Source: Strongyloides papillosus
Taxonomy: Eukaryota; Nematoda; Chromadorea; Rhabditida; Strongyloididae
Direction of reading: 5' to 3'
Assembly: GCA_005656395.1 (NCBI GenBank)
Contig: SRSI01000032.1
Span: forward strand, 1 to 64,000
Length of the DNA: 64,000 nucleotides
The position numbers were made by a program, and so were the translations under genes. Under the pieces are notes generated by a model. It made no database searches. It had not been told where the DNA came from and saw only the letters and a list, made by a program, of their open reading frames with translations. Position 1 is the first letter of the stretch, and the number at the start of each line of letters is the position of its first letter. This document shows positions 21,950 to 35,343 of this stretch, one piece after another.

Positions 21950-22001
21950 TTTGCTATTAAAATGAATTTTGTTGATTTTGAAAATAATGTTCAAAATCTC
22001 T

Positions 22002-22992
22002 TCCGTAGAACTTTTTTTCTCAGCACTTTTTTAATAATTCAAAAATGTATATATAGGTTTTCAGACACGCTGAATTCGAATATAACATTTTCGAGATTCG
22101 GGTTTTTCATCTTCTACAATTTTTGGTCACAAAATTTGTTAAAAAATTAAATTTTTTAAAAATTATCTTTGTACGTAAAAAATACTCAAAAAATGATGTA
22201 GAATGATATATATATCGGTATAGTTTCATAAAGTAGTTTTCGAGATACGTAATCAAGGTCGAAAACTTTCAGAAGTCATATAGATGTAAAGGATAGATTT
22301 ATGAAGCTGATATTTTGTACGTGGTAATATGTTACCAAAGCACAACTTTTAAACATAAAAAATTGAAGACTTAGATTTTTGCTTGTCCCGACTATTCAGG
22401 CCTTCATGACCACTTTTTTCAAAATAGCAAGAAGTGCCAAAGGAGCAATTTTCAAGAAACAAAATTCATATACAATTAATAAAATACAAAAATAAGCTTC
22501 AGTATGTCAAATTAAAAGTAATTCTAATATATTTGTAGATTATTTTGTGAATATTTAATATGTAACTTTTTTTCTCAGCACTTTTTTAGTAATTCAAAAA
22601 CGTATATATAGGTTTTCAGACACGCTGAATTCGAATATAATATTTTCGAAATTCGGGTTTTTCATCTTCTATAATTTTCTGTCACAAAATATACTTAGAA
22701 GTAAGATTTTTCAAAATTTATCCTGGTACTTAAAAAGTACTCAAAAAATGATGAAGAATGATATATATATTGTTATAGTTTCATAAAGTAGTTTTCGAGA
22801 TACACGATCATGGTCAAAAAGTTTCTGAAGCCATAAAAACGCGGAGAGTGGAGATATGAAGCTAATATTTTATGTGTGGTAATATGTCACCTAGGGGTAT
22901 TGTTTAAGCATATAAAAATGGGGTCTTAGATTTTTGCTTGTCCCACATTTTTAAAATTGCTCGACTTTCTCAGGAAACTTATTTTAAAAAAG
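22002..22992. repeat. Repeat units C and B, right-arm copies
   Basis: Reverse complement of 18475-19465, in mirror order (C at 22002-22457, B at 22562-22992). Confidence 0.6.
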
Positions 22993-23217
22993 TACTATAG
23001 AAAACAATCTATGTTTTAAAATAACAATAATATAGTAAAAAATTGAAACTTATTTCAATAACTACTTAATTATTGTTTCAATTTTTAATTACGACATAGT
23101 TGCGATAAAATTAGTCGCAAATTAAGAAAATTCAACTTTTAATAGGTGGGGAAAATCCACTACATTTTAAACAAATATGTTTCCTTTTTTGTTCTGTGTA
23201 CTCAACTAGGAATATAT
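22987..23217. repeat. Old CAC..GTG MITE fragment, right-arm copy
   Basis: Reverse complement of 18250-18480. The same divergence from 61412-62546 is seen in both arms. Confidence 0.55.
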
Positions 23218-24938
23218 TGATAAAAAAGATTTTGATGGATTGTAAAACAAATATCTTTAAAATAATTGTACGAAATTTTTTTAATATGTTATTCTCTACA
23301 ATCCACATAATCTATATTCTAAGGAAAGTACACTTACTATACGAAGTTTCAATAATATTCATCAAATTGTAGACAACTGTGAAAACTATAGTAAAGAGAA
23401 ATTGTAAAGTATTTTTCAAGAAAACAATATCATTATTTTTCTTAAATTTATAACTTTTTTATTCTTATTTCAATTTGTTAGGGAAGATTTTGTCTCTTAA
23501 GGATTTTTTTAATGTTTTTGAGTAACCTTAATATTATCTTAATTGCATTCAAAATCATCAAACTTTTTTTTCACTAATTAAATTGTTTCTCAATGAATCT
23601 TTATAATTCCAAAAAGTGTCATGGAGAATTGGTTTGTTAACATCCTAAGCATATAAGCATCAAAAAATCTCTATTGGTTGATAAGATAAATTCGAAAAAC
23701 TAAAAATTATATTTTCTAAAATTTTTAAATTATTCTTCATAACTTTTAAGATAGTAGATATTTGATTTTCATGTCTCCACAAAAGATGTGTATTTTTAAA
23801 TAGTCTATCTAATGAGATAAGTTTCTAGATTCTTTGATGTCTTATTTCTATGATACAACAAAAAAGTATAATTTCGAGTTCTCCAATTTTTTATGTATAA
23901 TGGCTTCTAAAAGTCCTTCAGAATTGATGTTTTTGGATAATTCCAAAAGCTGTCCTGGGGAAATATCTTGCCTTCAATTTAACTATATTCACGCTTTAAA
24001 ATCTCTTTTCATCATTGAGATATGTGAAAAAACATTTTTGCCTCTTTTTAGCACTTTTTTTAGCAAAAGTAGCAAAAAATGGAGGGTTAGCATTTTTTAT
24101 GTAGAGACAACTTTTATCAAGCATTCAAAATCCTACTATTTGCATTTTGATTATTTCAATTGGATAAGGTCAACTTGAGTTATCATTAAATAACTGTTAT
24201 CAATTTATATTCAGTATGTAATCACTAAACGAGAAATATCAATAATAATAAAAATTTGTGTTTCTAGATGATGGTGTCTTTTTAAACTTTAAGAATGATA
24301 CAATTTGAAATATTTATCATTACAATTTAAAAATTTATTATTTTTAAATTTTTTCTGTATTGAATATAAAAAAATTTATAATCAATTTCTTTAGTAACAA
24401 TTGACATTTAATGAAGTTACATAATAGTAAAAATAATATAATAAAATATTTTTATATTTTCAAATTGGTGGTCATTTTCATTAACAAATATACACATTAT
24501 CAAAAGATAATGCATAAAAATATTGTAAATTTTTGTCAAAAAATAAAATGTTTTAAATGAATTTTCGAATGAATCAAATATCAATTTAATTTTAAATTTT
24601 ATTCTTGGATTACAAAAAAAATGGTTAAAATATTTATATAATGACAATTTTTATCAGAACTTAATATATATATCACATTTTGGGATAATAATTAATAAAA
24701 TTGAATAATCATTCTTTCAAGTTATAATCAAGTTATTTTATCAATTTATAGACAATTTATTCTTTTTCATTACAACATTGTAGAAAAAATTAACTAAAAC
24801 TATATATTTTTTACATCTAATTATAGAAATTCTCTGTATATTATGGTGCTTTTTAACTCCTGTTTATTAATTCTTTGTGAATTTACAAAAAATGATTATT
24901 CCTAATTGGATTATGTGATAATTTTTTATTCTTTATCA

Positions 24939-25389
24939 TGTTTAGTATTAAAATTAAATTTTCTGAGAATGCTGAAAAATTTTTAATATGTGGGACAAGC
25001 GAAAATGTATGTTAATTATTCAAAAATGTATACATAGATTTGCAAACACGTTAAATTTGTATTTCCAGGATTAGGGTTTTTTATCTTTTATGATTTCTTG
25101 TCACAGAATATGCTTAAGATTTTTTAAAATTAATCTTGTTACATTAAAAGTGGTGAAGAATAATATATATATTATCTGTTATTGTTTTATTAAGTAATTT
25201 TTAATACACAATCATAGTAGAAAACTTTCAGAAGTCAAAAAAGCGTAAAAAATATATTTTTGATGTTGATATTTTTTATGTGTTAATGCGTCATCTAATG
25301 ATATTCTTTAAACATTTAAAAAGTATGTTTTAGTTTTTTGGTTTTCCCTCATTTTTTAAATTACTCAACTTTTTCTGGAAACCTACTTT
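24939..25389. repeat. MITE-like unit A, right-arm copy
   Basis: Reverse complement of 14125-14575. A 1-3 nt difference in the adjacent T-run (near 25390-25400 against 14112-14122) shifts the pairing sum by two. Confidence 0.55.
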
Positions 25390-25935
25390 AAAAAAATAAA
25401 ATAAAATTTTTGAGTGTAAAATTATACAAGAAATTGTATTATGAGGAATATGTTATGAAGGTATACTAAAAATGTAGAAGAAACAATCGACAAAAGAAAG
25501 TTTTAAAGGTAATAAAAATTATCGTACTACCCATTTTTTTAATTTTATTTGTACAATAGTGCAAGGAGACAAAGAGTACCTAGTTGACAAATGTGAAAAG
25601 TGTGATACTTTTTCAAAGACAAAAATAAATTTATTTTAATGATAAATGTATATATTTCTTAATCAATTGTCAATTTTTATAATCTTTTAACGAATACTAA
25701 ACAAAATAAAGTTTTATTTATTATATACTATGTTTAGTTGCAAAAGAAGTTCTGTTTTTGTAAAATTAAAGGAATCTCACAAGTGAATATCGTTTATATG
25801 ACTATAGATTAGATAAATATTATGAAACACAGCTTACAAATTTACAAGTTCATATTAACAATAAAGAGATTTCTGAATTTTTCAGTTGTTCTTTTATCAA
25901 TATCTATATATTTGAAACAAAAAATTGTTTAGAAA

Positions 25936-26052
25936 ATGAGGGAAGAAATTTCAAGAGAACAAGATGAAGTAAATATAATAGTAACATTTGGAAATTCTTT
26001 AAAGCCTGTTTTTAGTGTAGTAGTGCAATCTTGGAAGAAAAATTTTTCTTAA
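25936..26052 (+). CDS. Possible 38-aa small ORF or exon (right copy)
   Basis: Same frame as 13464-13580 (minus). An AATTGTTTAG acceptor-like sequence ends four bases before the ATG. Unidentified. Confidence 0.25.
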   Translation: MREEISREQDEVNIIVTFGNSLKPVFSVVVQSWKKNFS

Positions 26053-26492
26053 ATATTGAAAAAAAAATTGATAGAATGGAAATGTATTAAAAACATATTT
26101 TCAACTGTTAGTCTTCTTGATAAAATATAATAATACTAGATATTATGTATGATTTGTTAGATTTTATTTAAAAAATATCACACAAAAATTTTGTGTGACA
26201 CAATTTTTAATAAAATATATGACGTTTTCGAATTTAATAAAAATTTGTTTTATTCAAAAAAAATCTCTTGATTTTATGATAATTCTACTTTTGTTTAAAA
26301 ATTTTGAATAGCCAATGTTATTATAAGAAACAAGAGACGTTATAGTGACAAAAACATATATAAAATTCTTAATAGTGACATGTTATATTTTTACATTTAA
26401 ACCGATCTTAATGAACACAAAAAAAAGTATGATTTGTTTTTAGAACAATTATATAATTTTCAACCTATGTCACTATTAGTAGAAACAAAATA

Positions 26493-27235
26493 CAGTCAAC
26501 TCTCTCTATTAGAAACACCTGCATAAGAAACCACAGTCTAAGGTCCCAAAACTGAAATTAAATTTTCATACATTTTTGGTTTTCTATAAGAAACAAAAAA
26601 AATCGTTGTTAGAAACTGTCTTCCTATAAGAAACCATGTAGATGATATTCTTAACATAAAATTGCTTTTTTATTTGTTGAAAAAGGTGTTGAAAATCAAA
26701 AATCGTTTCCATTTAAATAGAAATATCTATTATTTACACACTTTAGTCACATAATAGTTGATGATATAGAAACAAATAATTTAACAGGATGTAATGTAGA
26801 TCAAGACATATGCTTAGAAGATGAACCAATATATAATGATCCAGAAATTATTGTTTCATCAATTGATGAAGTTAAAAAAATTTTAATGTACTAAAGCAAT
26901 ATTCAATATTACATGATAAATCTTCTTTAAAAGAACCAGTTTAAAAATTTCAAGATAAAACATATCTCATGAAACAATCATTACCTTCTAACTTTTTCAC
27001 CTAAATAAAGTCAAATTACGATGAAAATTGTATTGAATCATTTTCAATTGCTTAATCTGGGGAGTTATCTTTATTATAAACATTTAATGCATAGAATTTT
27101 AGTTTTTTTAGTGTTATTACTACATATAAGAGCTTTTAATATAGTAAATCTCTATAAGAAACCTCTAGTACATTCTCTATAAGAGACTACTAAATTTCTC
27201 GATCCCAGTATGTTTCCTATAGGGGGAGTTGACTG
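26493..27235. mobile_element. Nested pogo/Tigger-like element remnant
   Basis: Inverted ends CAGTCAACTCTCTCTATTAG and CAGTCAACTCCCCCTATAGG (second one reverse-complemented) extend to GAAACA, flanked by TA on each side (26491-26492, 27236-27237). This is the Tc1/mariner-pogo pattern. Internally GTTTCTTATAGRG-type motifs recur. A short coding relic near 26755-26885 (acidic, includes VDQDICLEDEPIYNDPE) resembles the acidic C-terminal tail of pogo/CENP-B-type transposases. At about 743 bp it lacks the catalytic domain. Confidence 0.75.
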
Positions 27236-27284
27236 TATTTATAAGTTAAAGTTTTAGAATTTAAAAAAAAACTTTTTGTTTAGA

Positions 27285-27470
27285 ACATCCTCCTCAGTTA
27301 GACATGGCAGCATCATTTTTTTTACAAGATCCAGTTGAACATTGTTTTCAATTTCCTCAATAGCATTATCACCATCATCATCATCCTCCTTCATCTGTAT
27401 ATCATCAGCTACCCGAATTTGAGAAAATATAATTGTTCTATGATCTTCAATTGTTTGATGTTCTTAAAAC
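27285..27470 (-). pseudogene. Coding relic inside the right-arm DNA element
   Basis: On the minus strand an open segment encodes an acidic stretch (IQMKEDDDDGDNAIEEIE) followed by VKKMMLPCLTEEDVLN. It belongs either to the outer CAC..GTG element or to an older transposase. No catalytic motif remains. Family unassigned. Confidence 0.3.
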
Positions 27471-28023
27471 ATTTTTTGTCACAAAAATACTTTAAAATAT
27501 AAATCAAATGCTAATATAAGCAAGCTAATTATATAAATTAGAATAAAAGGCTAATTTTTATGTTATTTTAATACTTTCAAGATATTTGATTAAGATATAA
27601 AATTTATTTATGTTTGTAGAAGTTATTTATTTATGTTTGTAAATGTTATTTTTTTATGTTTATAAATGTTATTTATTTATGTTTATTTTTTAAAATTACC
27701 AAGGTTTCTATATTTCTAACTTATTGTGTTACAAAAAAAATTTTTTACATATTATTTATTAAATTTTAAAAATGTTTTATTAAATTTTGCATATTGTTAT
27801 AGAAAAAAAATTTATCGCTGTTTGTGACAAAAAAATACCCATGTTTTTTTAATAGTGACTGTCACTATTGCTTGTGACATATAGATTTTTTTTGAATTTT
27901 AAAATTTTTGTCACTATTAGTTTTTGTGTGATTAATTAAGCATTATAAAAAAACTACATTTCTCATGGATTAATAAAATTCAAAAAATATATAAGGTATT
28001 AGTACATTTTCTCTCAATCTTAT

Positions 28024-29625
28024 TTACTTTTTAGAGAATAGTGAATGAATTTCAGGCATGCTGAGAACTTTCCATAATTCTTCGCTCATATGTATAGGTT
28101 TCCAAACATTAAGTTCATCAGGTGTTAAGGAAACGTACATATTATCAAAATTTTGATCACTATTATCGATAACTAATTTTATAAATTCTATAGTGGTTGG
28201 ACATTTTTCAATTACATTCCTCATTAATTTACTAGTACAATCTTGTTGATTAATAGGAGTGCATATATTGGTTAGTGTGGATGAGGAGAGATTTCGGCCT
28301 TCCTTTGAAGCAACCATTACAGGGTTCCTCTGTGGTTCATGATGAGTTGACAATGGATCAGAATTAACTGATCTTTTAGAATTATTTGTATTTGCCGGTT
28401 TTAGTGTCTTTCTTAATGATCTTCGATAAGAATTATCACGCGAAGATTTTTGATTAGTAATAATAACTTTCCTGGGCATTGATTTTGATGATTTAGATAC
28501 CGGTTCATCATCGGAACTATCACTTATTATAATAAGTTCCTTCGATTTTATGTTTGGATTCTTTCCATCGTTATGTTGATTCGAAAAAGTGCTCTTAAAA
28601 GATGAGTCATTCATTTTCTTGTCATTGTTTAATACTTCTTCATCATCATTATTACATCTTCCACCATTAATAATTTTTAAATTATTGATGTTTAATTCTT
28701 CCTTGCATCCCACTATTTTATATTTTCCTCCATCAAAAAGTTCAATCTCTTCAATATTAGGTTGGTTTTGAAGAATTTTTGTAAAAAATCTAAAAATACG
28801 ATAAATAAAAATAGAAAAAAATTTTAAAAACTTACTTCTCAACTTTTATATCATCTGGTGTACAAGGATTTCCACATATCTTACACAACCAAAATTCAGT
28901 TGTCTTATTATTTGTTATATAACTTTCAAGATCATCTGGTAAAATATGGTTCAATTTTTTCCCCTGAATGGAATCTTAATTTTTTTGAATGATTTGGAAG
29001 ATAACAGGAAAATCTTAATAGATTTTACCAGTAATTTATCCTTATTTGATAAGCATTTTTTCAAGTCATCATTAAACTCTTCAATCGTTTTCATAGATTT
29101 ATTTGCAATCTCAACCAATAATTCCTCTACTGTTTTGAGAGTAGAAGAAAACACAGCAAACGCAAATTTACAGTCACCGTTTTTAGCTTTATCAAAACGA
29201 ATTTGTGTCTGTAGGCATTTTTTGGCTTTATTAATATTCGCTAATCCAATTAATGCTTCGTTTAAATTTGTCGGCAAATCTAAAGAATGCTCTTCATCTA
29301 CTTTACTATAGATAACTTTTTTTGCTACCAGGTTCGTAAATTCCTCTGAATTGATAAATATCCTTATTTCATGGGAGTAACAATCATTATATGGTAGACC
29401 AAAACTATTTACTTTACTAAGATTAACACAACGAAGTAATAAACAATTTTTAGAAAATTGAGAATCTTCTGGAGAAATTACCGAATTGAGCATTTTATTC
29501 GGCAACTCGACAATAAGTAAGAGTGTGGAAGAGATATTTTTTGATGATATTATTTTCCATCCGGATAAATTCTTAACATTCTTATAAAAATAAAGACTTT
29601 TTATCGCAATATTAATATCAAAATT
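28024..29625 (-). pseudogene. PIAS/SIZ-type SUMO E3 ligase, frameshifted (right copy)
   Basis: Mirror of 11645-13246, with the same PINIT-like region, the same single-base loss in the A-run before the histidine of the SP-RING (near 28951-28956), the same 46-nt intron (28790-28835) and the same SUMO-interacting motif. That both copies share the frameshift means the lesion predates the arms, was spread by gene conversion, or is not truly disabling. I see no compensating change. Confidence 0.75.
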
Positions 29626-29813
29626 CTGAAAAATCACAAATTATCTAACAAAAGTCATGACATACGTTGCAAGTTCCCATGTCAAATTTGCTTTCTTTAT
29701 TAAGACAAAAAATAAATTGACTATAGTGATGTGCTAAACGATTACTTTATTACTGCACAACACAAAAAAAAAATAAATAAAATTAGATGACAATTTTTTT
29801 TTATTTACACTTA

Positions 29814-29963
29814 TTATAATTCGTTACAAGACATCCGTTTCAGCATAACTGAAACTACGTTCCAACCTTCTGTGGTACCATGATTGTATTCATCGACAAC
29901 CTTATTAATTTTTAAGAAGTTTCTAGATCCCAACATAATGCGATCAAAATTTTCTTGTTGAAG
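29814..29963 (-). CDS. Probable 3'-terminal exon, right copy
   Basis: Reverse complement of 11307-11456. Same 49-residue frame and downstream AATAAA. Confidence 0.35.
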   Translation of the reverse strand, partial: LQQENFDRIMLGSRNFLKINKVVDEYNHGTTEGWNVVSVMLKRMSCNEL

Positions 29964-31127
29964 TTTTCTTCACTGGAAAATTTTTGTTACAATAAATTTA
30001 ACAAACATGTATAGTTTTTTTAATGGAGTAAAATTTAAAAGGTTCTATTGGGCCTCCCTTATTATATGCAAATTGATAGTAGAAAAAAATCACACCAAAT
30101 GTTTTTAAAAACTATTTTTTTATAAAATTCAATTCAATTTATAGACAATAAATTGTTATCAAGAGGAAATCCCATTTAGGGATCTCAACTCAAGATATTT
30201 GTTGGCTTTTTTATAGAGGTGCTATCCTCTGTAGTGGAATAATAGATATACTTTTATTAAATGTTAAATTAAACTATATGAATAACAATCAGAAGTAAAA
30301 ATTATACTTAATTTCTTCCTTTTTATCTTCTTCTGGAGTCAACGCCTTTTAAGGGCGTTAACATATTCTGATGTAAAGATATATAATTAATATATAAAGC
30401 AAGTATTTATTATTATTTAAGATATAAGCTAAAACAAATGTAACATAAAAATATCTTAACTAATATTAAATGTGGGTTTTATATTCTTATTTAGTCTCCA
30501 CCTATACGTAAGTGTTTATCACATCTTTATTACAAAATTATAATATAAGAAATTATTCAAATTTATAGTTATAATATTTATTTTCTTATTATGGCTACAA
30601 TTTGAATTTAAATTTTCTTAAATAATGCAATTATAATATTGTTACAACAAAAAATATTTTAAACTGTTTTAATAGAATATTTTTAAACTAATCTAACAAA
30701 CAAACTATAGTATTTTGTGCAACGATTACAGATCTTTTTATTCAGAGAAACATAATGAATACTAATATTATAACAATAATAGTTTTATACAAATTAATTA
30801 TATATTTTATTTCAATTGCATTTTTAGTAATGTAATGTTATTCGAATCTTAGTATTTTTTTACGATATTATGTACATCTTAGAATTTAACATTTTCTTTA
30901 TATATTAAGAATTACTATATTAAAGATCAAATTTGTGTAGATATGAAAGCGTTTTAACAAAAATTATTTTTTTAACAATCTAATAACAACAATAACATTT
31001 TATGTTCTTTTTGGTAAGATGAAAACAACATTTACAAAGTTTTTAAGCTCATATATTTTAAAAATGAAACTTAATTAGGTAAATGGAAAAAAGATTTAAC
31101 AACAAGTCAAATTGAATATCAACTTTA

Positions 31128-31860
31128 ATTTTAAATCTCGTTTTTTGAGTCAGTCAGACTTTTTTTAAAAATTTTACCCTTCATTATTATTTTACTAACA
31201 AAAAGAGCAACTAAAATAACATATGTTGGAGAATTTATTTGGCCTAAAACTTTGATATACAACAACAGTAGTGAGTGAATGTTGAAAAAATTGATTTTTA
31301 CAAATCTATGGAAATTAAACTTTCTTCAAAATAATTATTTATTTTCTAAGGGTAATTTTTTTATGACAAAACGAATGATCATAGTGGGAACATGTGCTTT
31401 TTTGATTTTTGTAGTCACATTCAAAAGAACATTAACCTTCTCATTTTATTTTTACGATTTTGTTAAATCTAGATGTAAAATTACATGAAAAATCGAATTA
31501 GCATACTGAGAATGTGTACTTTTTAATTTTTTTACTCAGAAATTAAAAAATGTTTTAAAAAAATCTAAAAGACAATAAAGACGTAAATTTATGAAGCTGA
31601 AAGTATGCTCATTATTTTTTTTGTATAAAATTATCATTGGAAACAATGTTTATTTTTATGAAATTTATTTACTGAAAACTTGTAAAAATCAATTTTTCCC
31701 ACTTTGACTCATTGCAGTTGTTATATCTCAAAGGTTCAAGCCGAATACATTTGCCAACAGACATTACTTTAGTTACTCCTTTTATTAATGAAATAAAAAT
31801 AGGGGTAAAATTTTTAGTTGTGTTTTCAATGTCTGACTGACTAAAAAACAAGATTTAAGT
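31128..31860. repeat. Foldback-type repeat, right copy
   Basis: Mirror of 9410-10142, with the same diverged inverted ends around GTCAGTCAGAC. Confidence 0.6.
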
Positions 31861-32293
31861 GATTCTTAATCTTATTTGAGACAGTAACAGATTTGTTGGT
31901 AATAAAATATTGTTTTTAAACTCTATTTAAGTTAGATAATAAATTTAGGTATCTGTATATTATCATATTCGTCTTAATGTTTCATTAATATATTTATTAC
32001 ATTGTAAGAAAATTCTACCATTACTGTTAAAAACAATTTAGAAAGTATGGAATAACCAAAATATTTAAACAAATATGGAGCAACTTCCAACAACATAAAT
32101 TTAAAGCAGTAATATTATTAATACAAGTGCAAAAAAATTACTTTATACTTATGGAAGATTATACTTCGACTTTCCTTAGTAATTTTATGGAGAAAACGAC
32201 TAATAAATCAATAATAAATAGTTCTTAAAATAAATACCTTTTGGTAGTTTATGTTACGTATAAAAAAGTTAAGATTTACAAAAGAATACAATT

Positions 32294-32366
32294 TCTATTC
32301 CGGGCTCGAATCAAGGATCTCTCGATTAGAAATTGAGTGATCTATCCAACTAAGTTAATGGAGCTG
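32294..32366 (-). pseudogene. tRNA-Arg(UCU) pseudogene, right copy
   Basis: Mirror of 8904-8976, with the same broken acceptor stem. Confidence 0.6.
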
Positions 32367-32585
32367 TCTCGAAAACTTTTGCTATAGAGGAAATTTTTGA
32401 GGTAAAAAATGGTACATTTTTGTTATCACAAAAATTTAAACAAACAGTTAAAATTAAGGAACACAACTAATAATTACAAACAGTGGAACTGTAACGATAA
32501 AAGACGAGTAAATGACTTCAAAAACACAATTTTATGAAGCTAAAATAAAGGAATGGGTTATTTCTGAAGGATTAAAAAAAGTTTT

Positions 32586-32667
32586 TGACGAGAGAGGGAT
32601 TCGAACCCTCGCATCCGAAGATACCAGTGCCTTAAACTGGCGCCTTAGACCGCTCGGCCATCTCGCC
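32586..32667 (-). tRNA. tRNA-Leu(AAG), right copy
   Basis: Mirror of 8603-8684, identical and complete. Confidence 0.96.
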
Positions 32668-33527
32668 ATGGATAAGAGCAGATTTTTGGGTTAGGTCAAA
32701 TTTTTGTTAATAGATGATCCTTTTTAAAATGAAAATAAAGTTTTTGTATTTATTTAAGTATATAACAAACAATTACAAATAATTATTATATTATTGAATC
32801 ACTCTGGTAACTTTTTACATCATAATATTAAAAAAAGTACACCTATATATATGTTAAAAATTTCTTTTAAAAATTTTATTTAATTTTTTGGTTGATTTCT
32901 GTTTTAGTGGATAAATTTTCTAGACATAAAAAAATAACATGAATTAGAAAAAATATACTATTGTGTAATTTTTAAAGAAAGTAAACTAGTTTGAATCATT
33001 TTCTGATAAAGGTAGTGTATTGCATCAATTGCCTGGCACTGCCGTTATTAATTACCCCATATAGGAAATTGGGTGCAAAAAGTCTACGAAAATATTTTGT
33101 CAATAAACTTTTTAGTGCTTGATAAAATTATTTTCTTAGAAAAAGTATTTTGATATAATATGTCTTTTGAAAAATGTGTGTTTTAAAATTTGAAGAAAAA
33201 TAAATTTTTTTGCATTATTTCTTGTATTTGATATGTTTAAAGGACTTTGTATTTGATTATTTATCTAAAAAATAATTTATTTTTCATTTAAAAAATTTTT
33301 TTTAAAAAAAACTCGTCTATTAAAACAGAAATAATTCCACAAACAAAATAATATTTAATAGTTTTCCTCACTTACTGTATGATTGTCTAAAATCATGAAA
33401 TATTTTTGTTATTATAGTAATATTTAAATTATGTTTGTATAGATGCATTCATAAGACATTTTTTGTAAGTTTTTTGATTTTTTGATTCTTAAAAACTGTT
33501 ATTAAAATAATATAAAAGTAAATTATA

Positions 33528-33693
33528 ATGGAATTTATTAGTGCTTTAATTATTGCTCTCATTATTACTACCACTGGTGCTTTGAGTACCAATAACATAC
33601 CAGTGAGTTCTTTAAATTTTTTATAACATTTTTTTCTAGTTTATTGATGACAACAATGAATATGGTGTTGATGAATATTTTGTTTGCTTATAA
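33528..33693 (+). CDS. Small secreted peptide, two exons (right copy)
   Basis: Exon 1 33528-33602, intron 33603-33639 (GTGAGT..TTCTAG), exon 2 33640-33693. The predicted protein is the same 42 aa as in the left arm: hydrophobic signal peptide, then a short acidic/aromatic tail ending in Cys-Leu. AATAAA occurs near 33711, shortly after the stop. The reading frame and splice sites are intact in both arms. That contrasts with the decayed neighbours, but the arms may be too young for this to show selection. Confidence 0.5.
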
Positions 33694-33829
33694 AAATAGA
33701 TTCATTGAGTAATAAATAATCTAAAAAAGGACTAAAATTTACGAGAAGTCCAATTTCATTTATATTTAAAAAATGACTTGTTCTAAATTTTTTATTTAAT
33801 AAAAAATAAATTTTAATATTTATTTAATC

Positions 33830-34965
33830 ATATATTTTTTATATATTTGTTATAAGCATAATTTTCCGACTTTTCCTTATCCTTTAAGTTTGATTGAGTA
33901 AAAGTGTATCCCTCTATAATAGTAGAAGTCAACATAGACATTGCATATTGGTGATTATGACTTTAAGTTTAGCTTTTTCAGTCATAGTTATACAAACTAT
34001 GTGGTCATTGTAAATTTTTTTACAGAATGTCTTCAAGTTGACTTTTTTCAATAGCATCCCATGATGAAAATGATGTCATTTCAGATGTATAGAGAATTGA
34101 TTATCTTTCAACAACTTGGAGGGCAACAAATGAGACAGTAGAACAATTACCAGTATCTGAAACTGTTGTTTTGGCTTCAGTAGTGTAAACTTTAGAGGAT
34201 ATAATGAAATCTTTAGGCAGCATTCTTGTAATTCAACAAAAGCCAACATAACAAGGAAATCATCGAAAGTACCGAATTCAGCAGAAATTTCAATTGACAT
34301 AATTATTTCTTCCAAGTAATAATAAGTCTTGATAAATTGACATTATTGATAAGTAATAGCCTTGATTTGCATCAGCATAAGTAAATGTACAATTACCAAT
34401 AATAACTGAGAATTTATTAAAAAGAATTTTTAACTATCCTTTGTTTGAAGTAGAAAATTAATATTTTGAATCAAATAAGGCATGAGTATAAAGCAAAAAC
34501 AAATACTCATTTTGGTCTTCCTTTGAAGAGTTCTTTAATTTCTTGCAATCTGTGGTATTAGACAAAGATTTCTTGGAGCATAAAGATGGATCTGAAGCTT
34601 TTGTTTTCATGTTCAATAGATCAAAGATAAAAGCATTTTTCTTAGATTCAGAATATTCAGTTGATTCTAAGATAAAAGTTAATTATAAATGTAAACTTAA
34701 AAAAAGCTGGATTTGGGCATTTTGATTTGAATTGTAAGAAAGCTTCAACAAGGTCGAATTTACTAGATTCATTTACAATTAAACATCCTTTGAATTTGTC
34801 TGCAGGGAAATTTACTCCAACTAGTAAAAGATCGTAGAATGTTTCCCGTGATCCAATAGACAAGAATTGACATTGTTGATAGAATCCTGGATATTTCAAG
34901 AAAAAATCATGAACAAATTGTAATTTATTAATATGATTAATATTATTAATCTTTGTTTGGTGCAT
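33830..34965 (-). pseudogene. Decayed protein-coding gene, right copy
   Basis: Mirror of 6305-7440, with the same stops and frame changes. Family unknown. Confidence 0.35.
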
Positions 34966-35271
34966 TAAAAGATTTATTTAAATCAGATTAAAAAGTATAT
35001 GTCACGTAAAAAATAAATTAAAAACAAATAGAAAAAACATCAAACATCTAGTTGATTCATGATTATTGCTTTGGAGATCTAGCAGAATATAATTATAGGG
35101 ATTCAATAAATTCATAATTACGTTTTTATAAATTTTCTAGACATAAAAACATTGATAATCACCATTTATATATGATATTACCAATTTTCTTCCATAATAA
35201 TAATAAAAAGTTCCAAAAATATACTTGATGTATAATTTGAGATTCTTGGGATTCAGAAATCGCAAAAGAAA

Positions 35272-35343
35272 CTCTCTGGCGGGGAATCGAACCCCGGTCT
35301 CGCACGTGACAGGCGCGGATACTCACCACCATACTACCAGAGA
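35272..35343 (-). tRNA. tRNA-Asp(GUC), right copy
   Basis: Mirror of 5927-5998, complete. Confidence 0.96.

Larger units (their letters stand above)
26179..27930. mobile_element. CAC..GTG DNA transposon remnant, right arm only
   Basis: 1752 bp inserted relative to the left arm. The ends are CACACAAAAAT and, in reverse, CACACAAAAAC. The dinucleotide AT is present on both sides and once at the empty site (13338-13339). Several subterminal copies of an AATAGTGACA motif occur near both ends (26340-26390, 26465, 27850-27925), the arrangement expected of transposase-binding sites. CAC termini suggest the CACTA/Mirage/Chapaev group, but the short inverted repeat and 2-bp duplication do not settle this. 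The interior is decayed, with a pogo-like element nested inside. Confidence 0.75.

Noticed and set aside
21830..22150. 106-codon ORF at the inner edge of the right arm
   Set aside because: It is translation of repeat unit C plus adjoining unmatched sequence; the left copy is open for only 62 codons.
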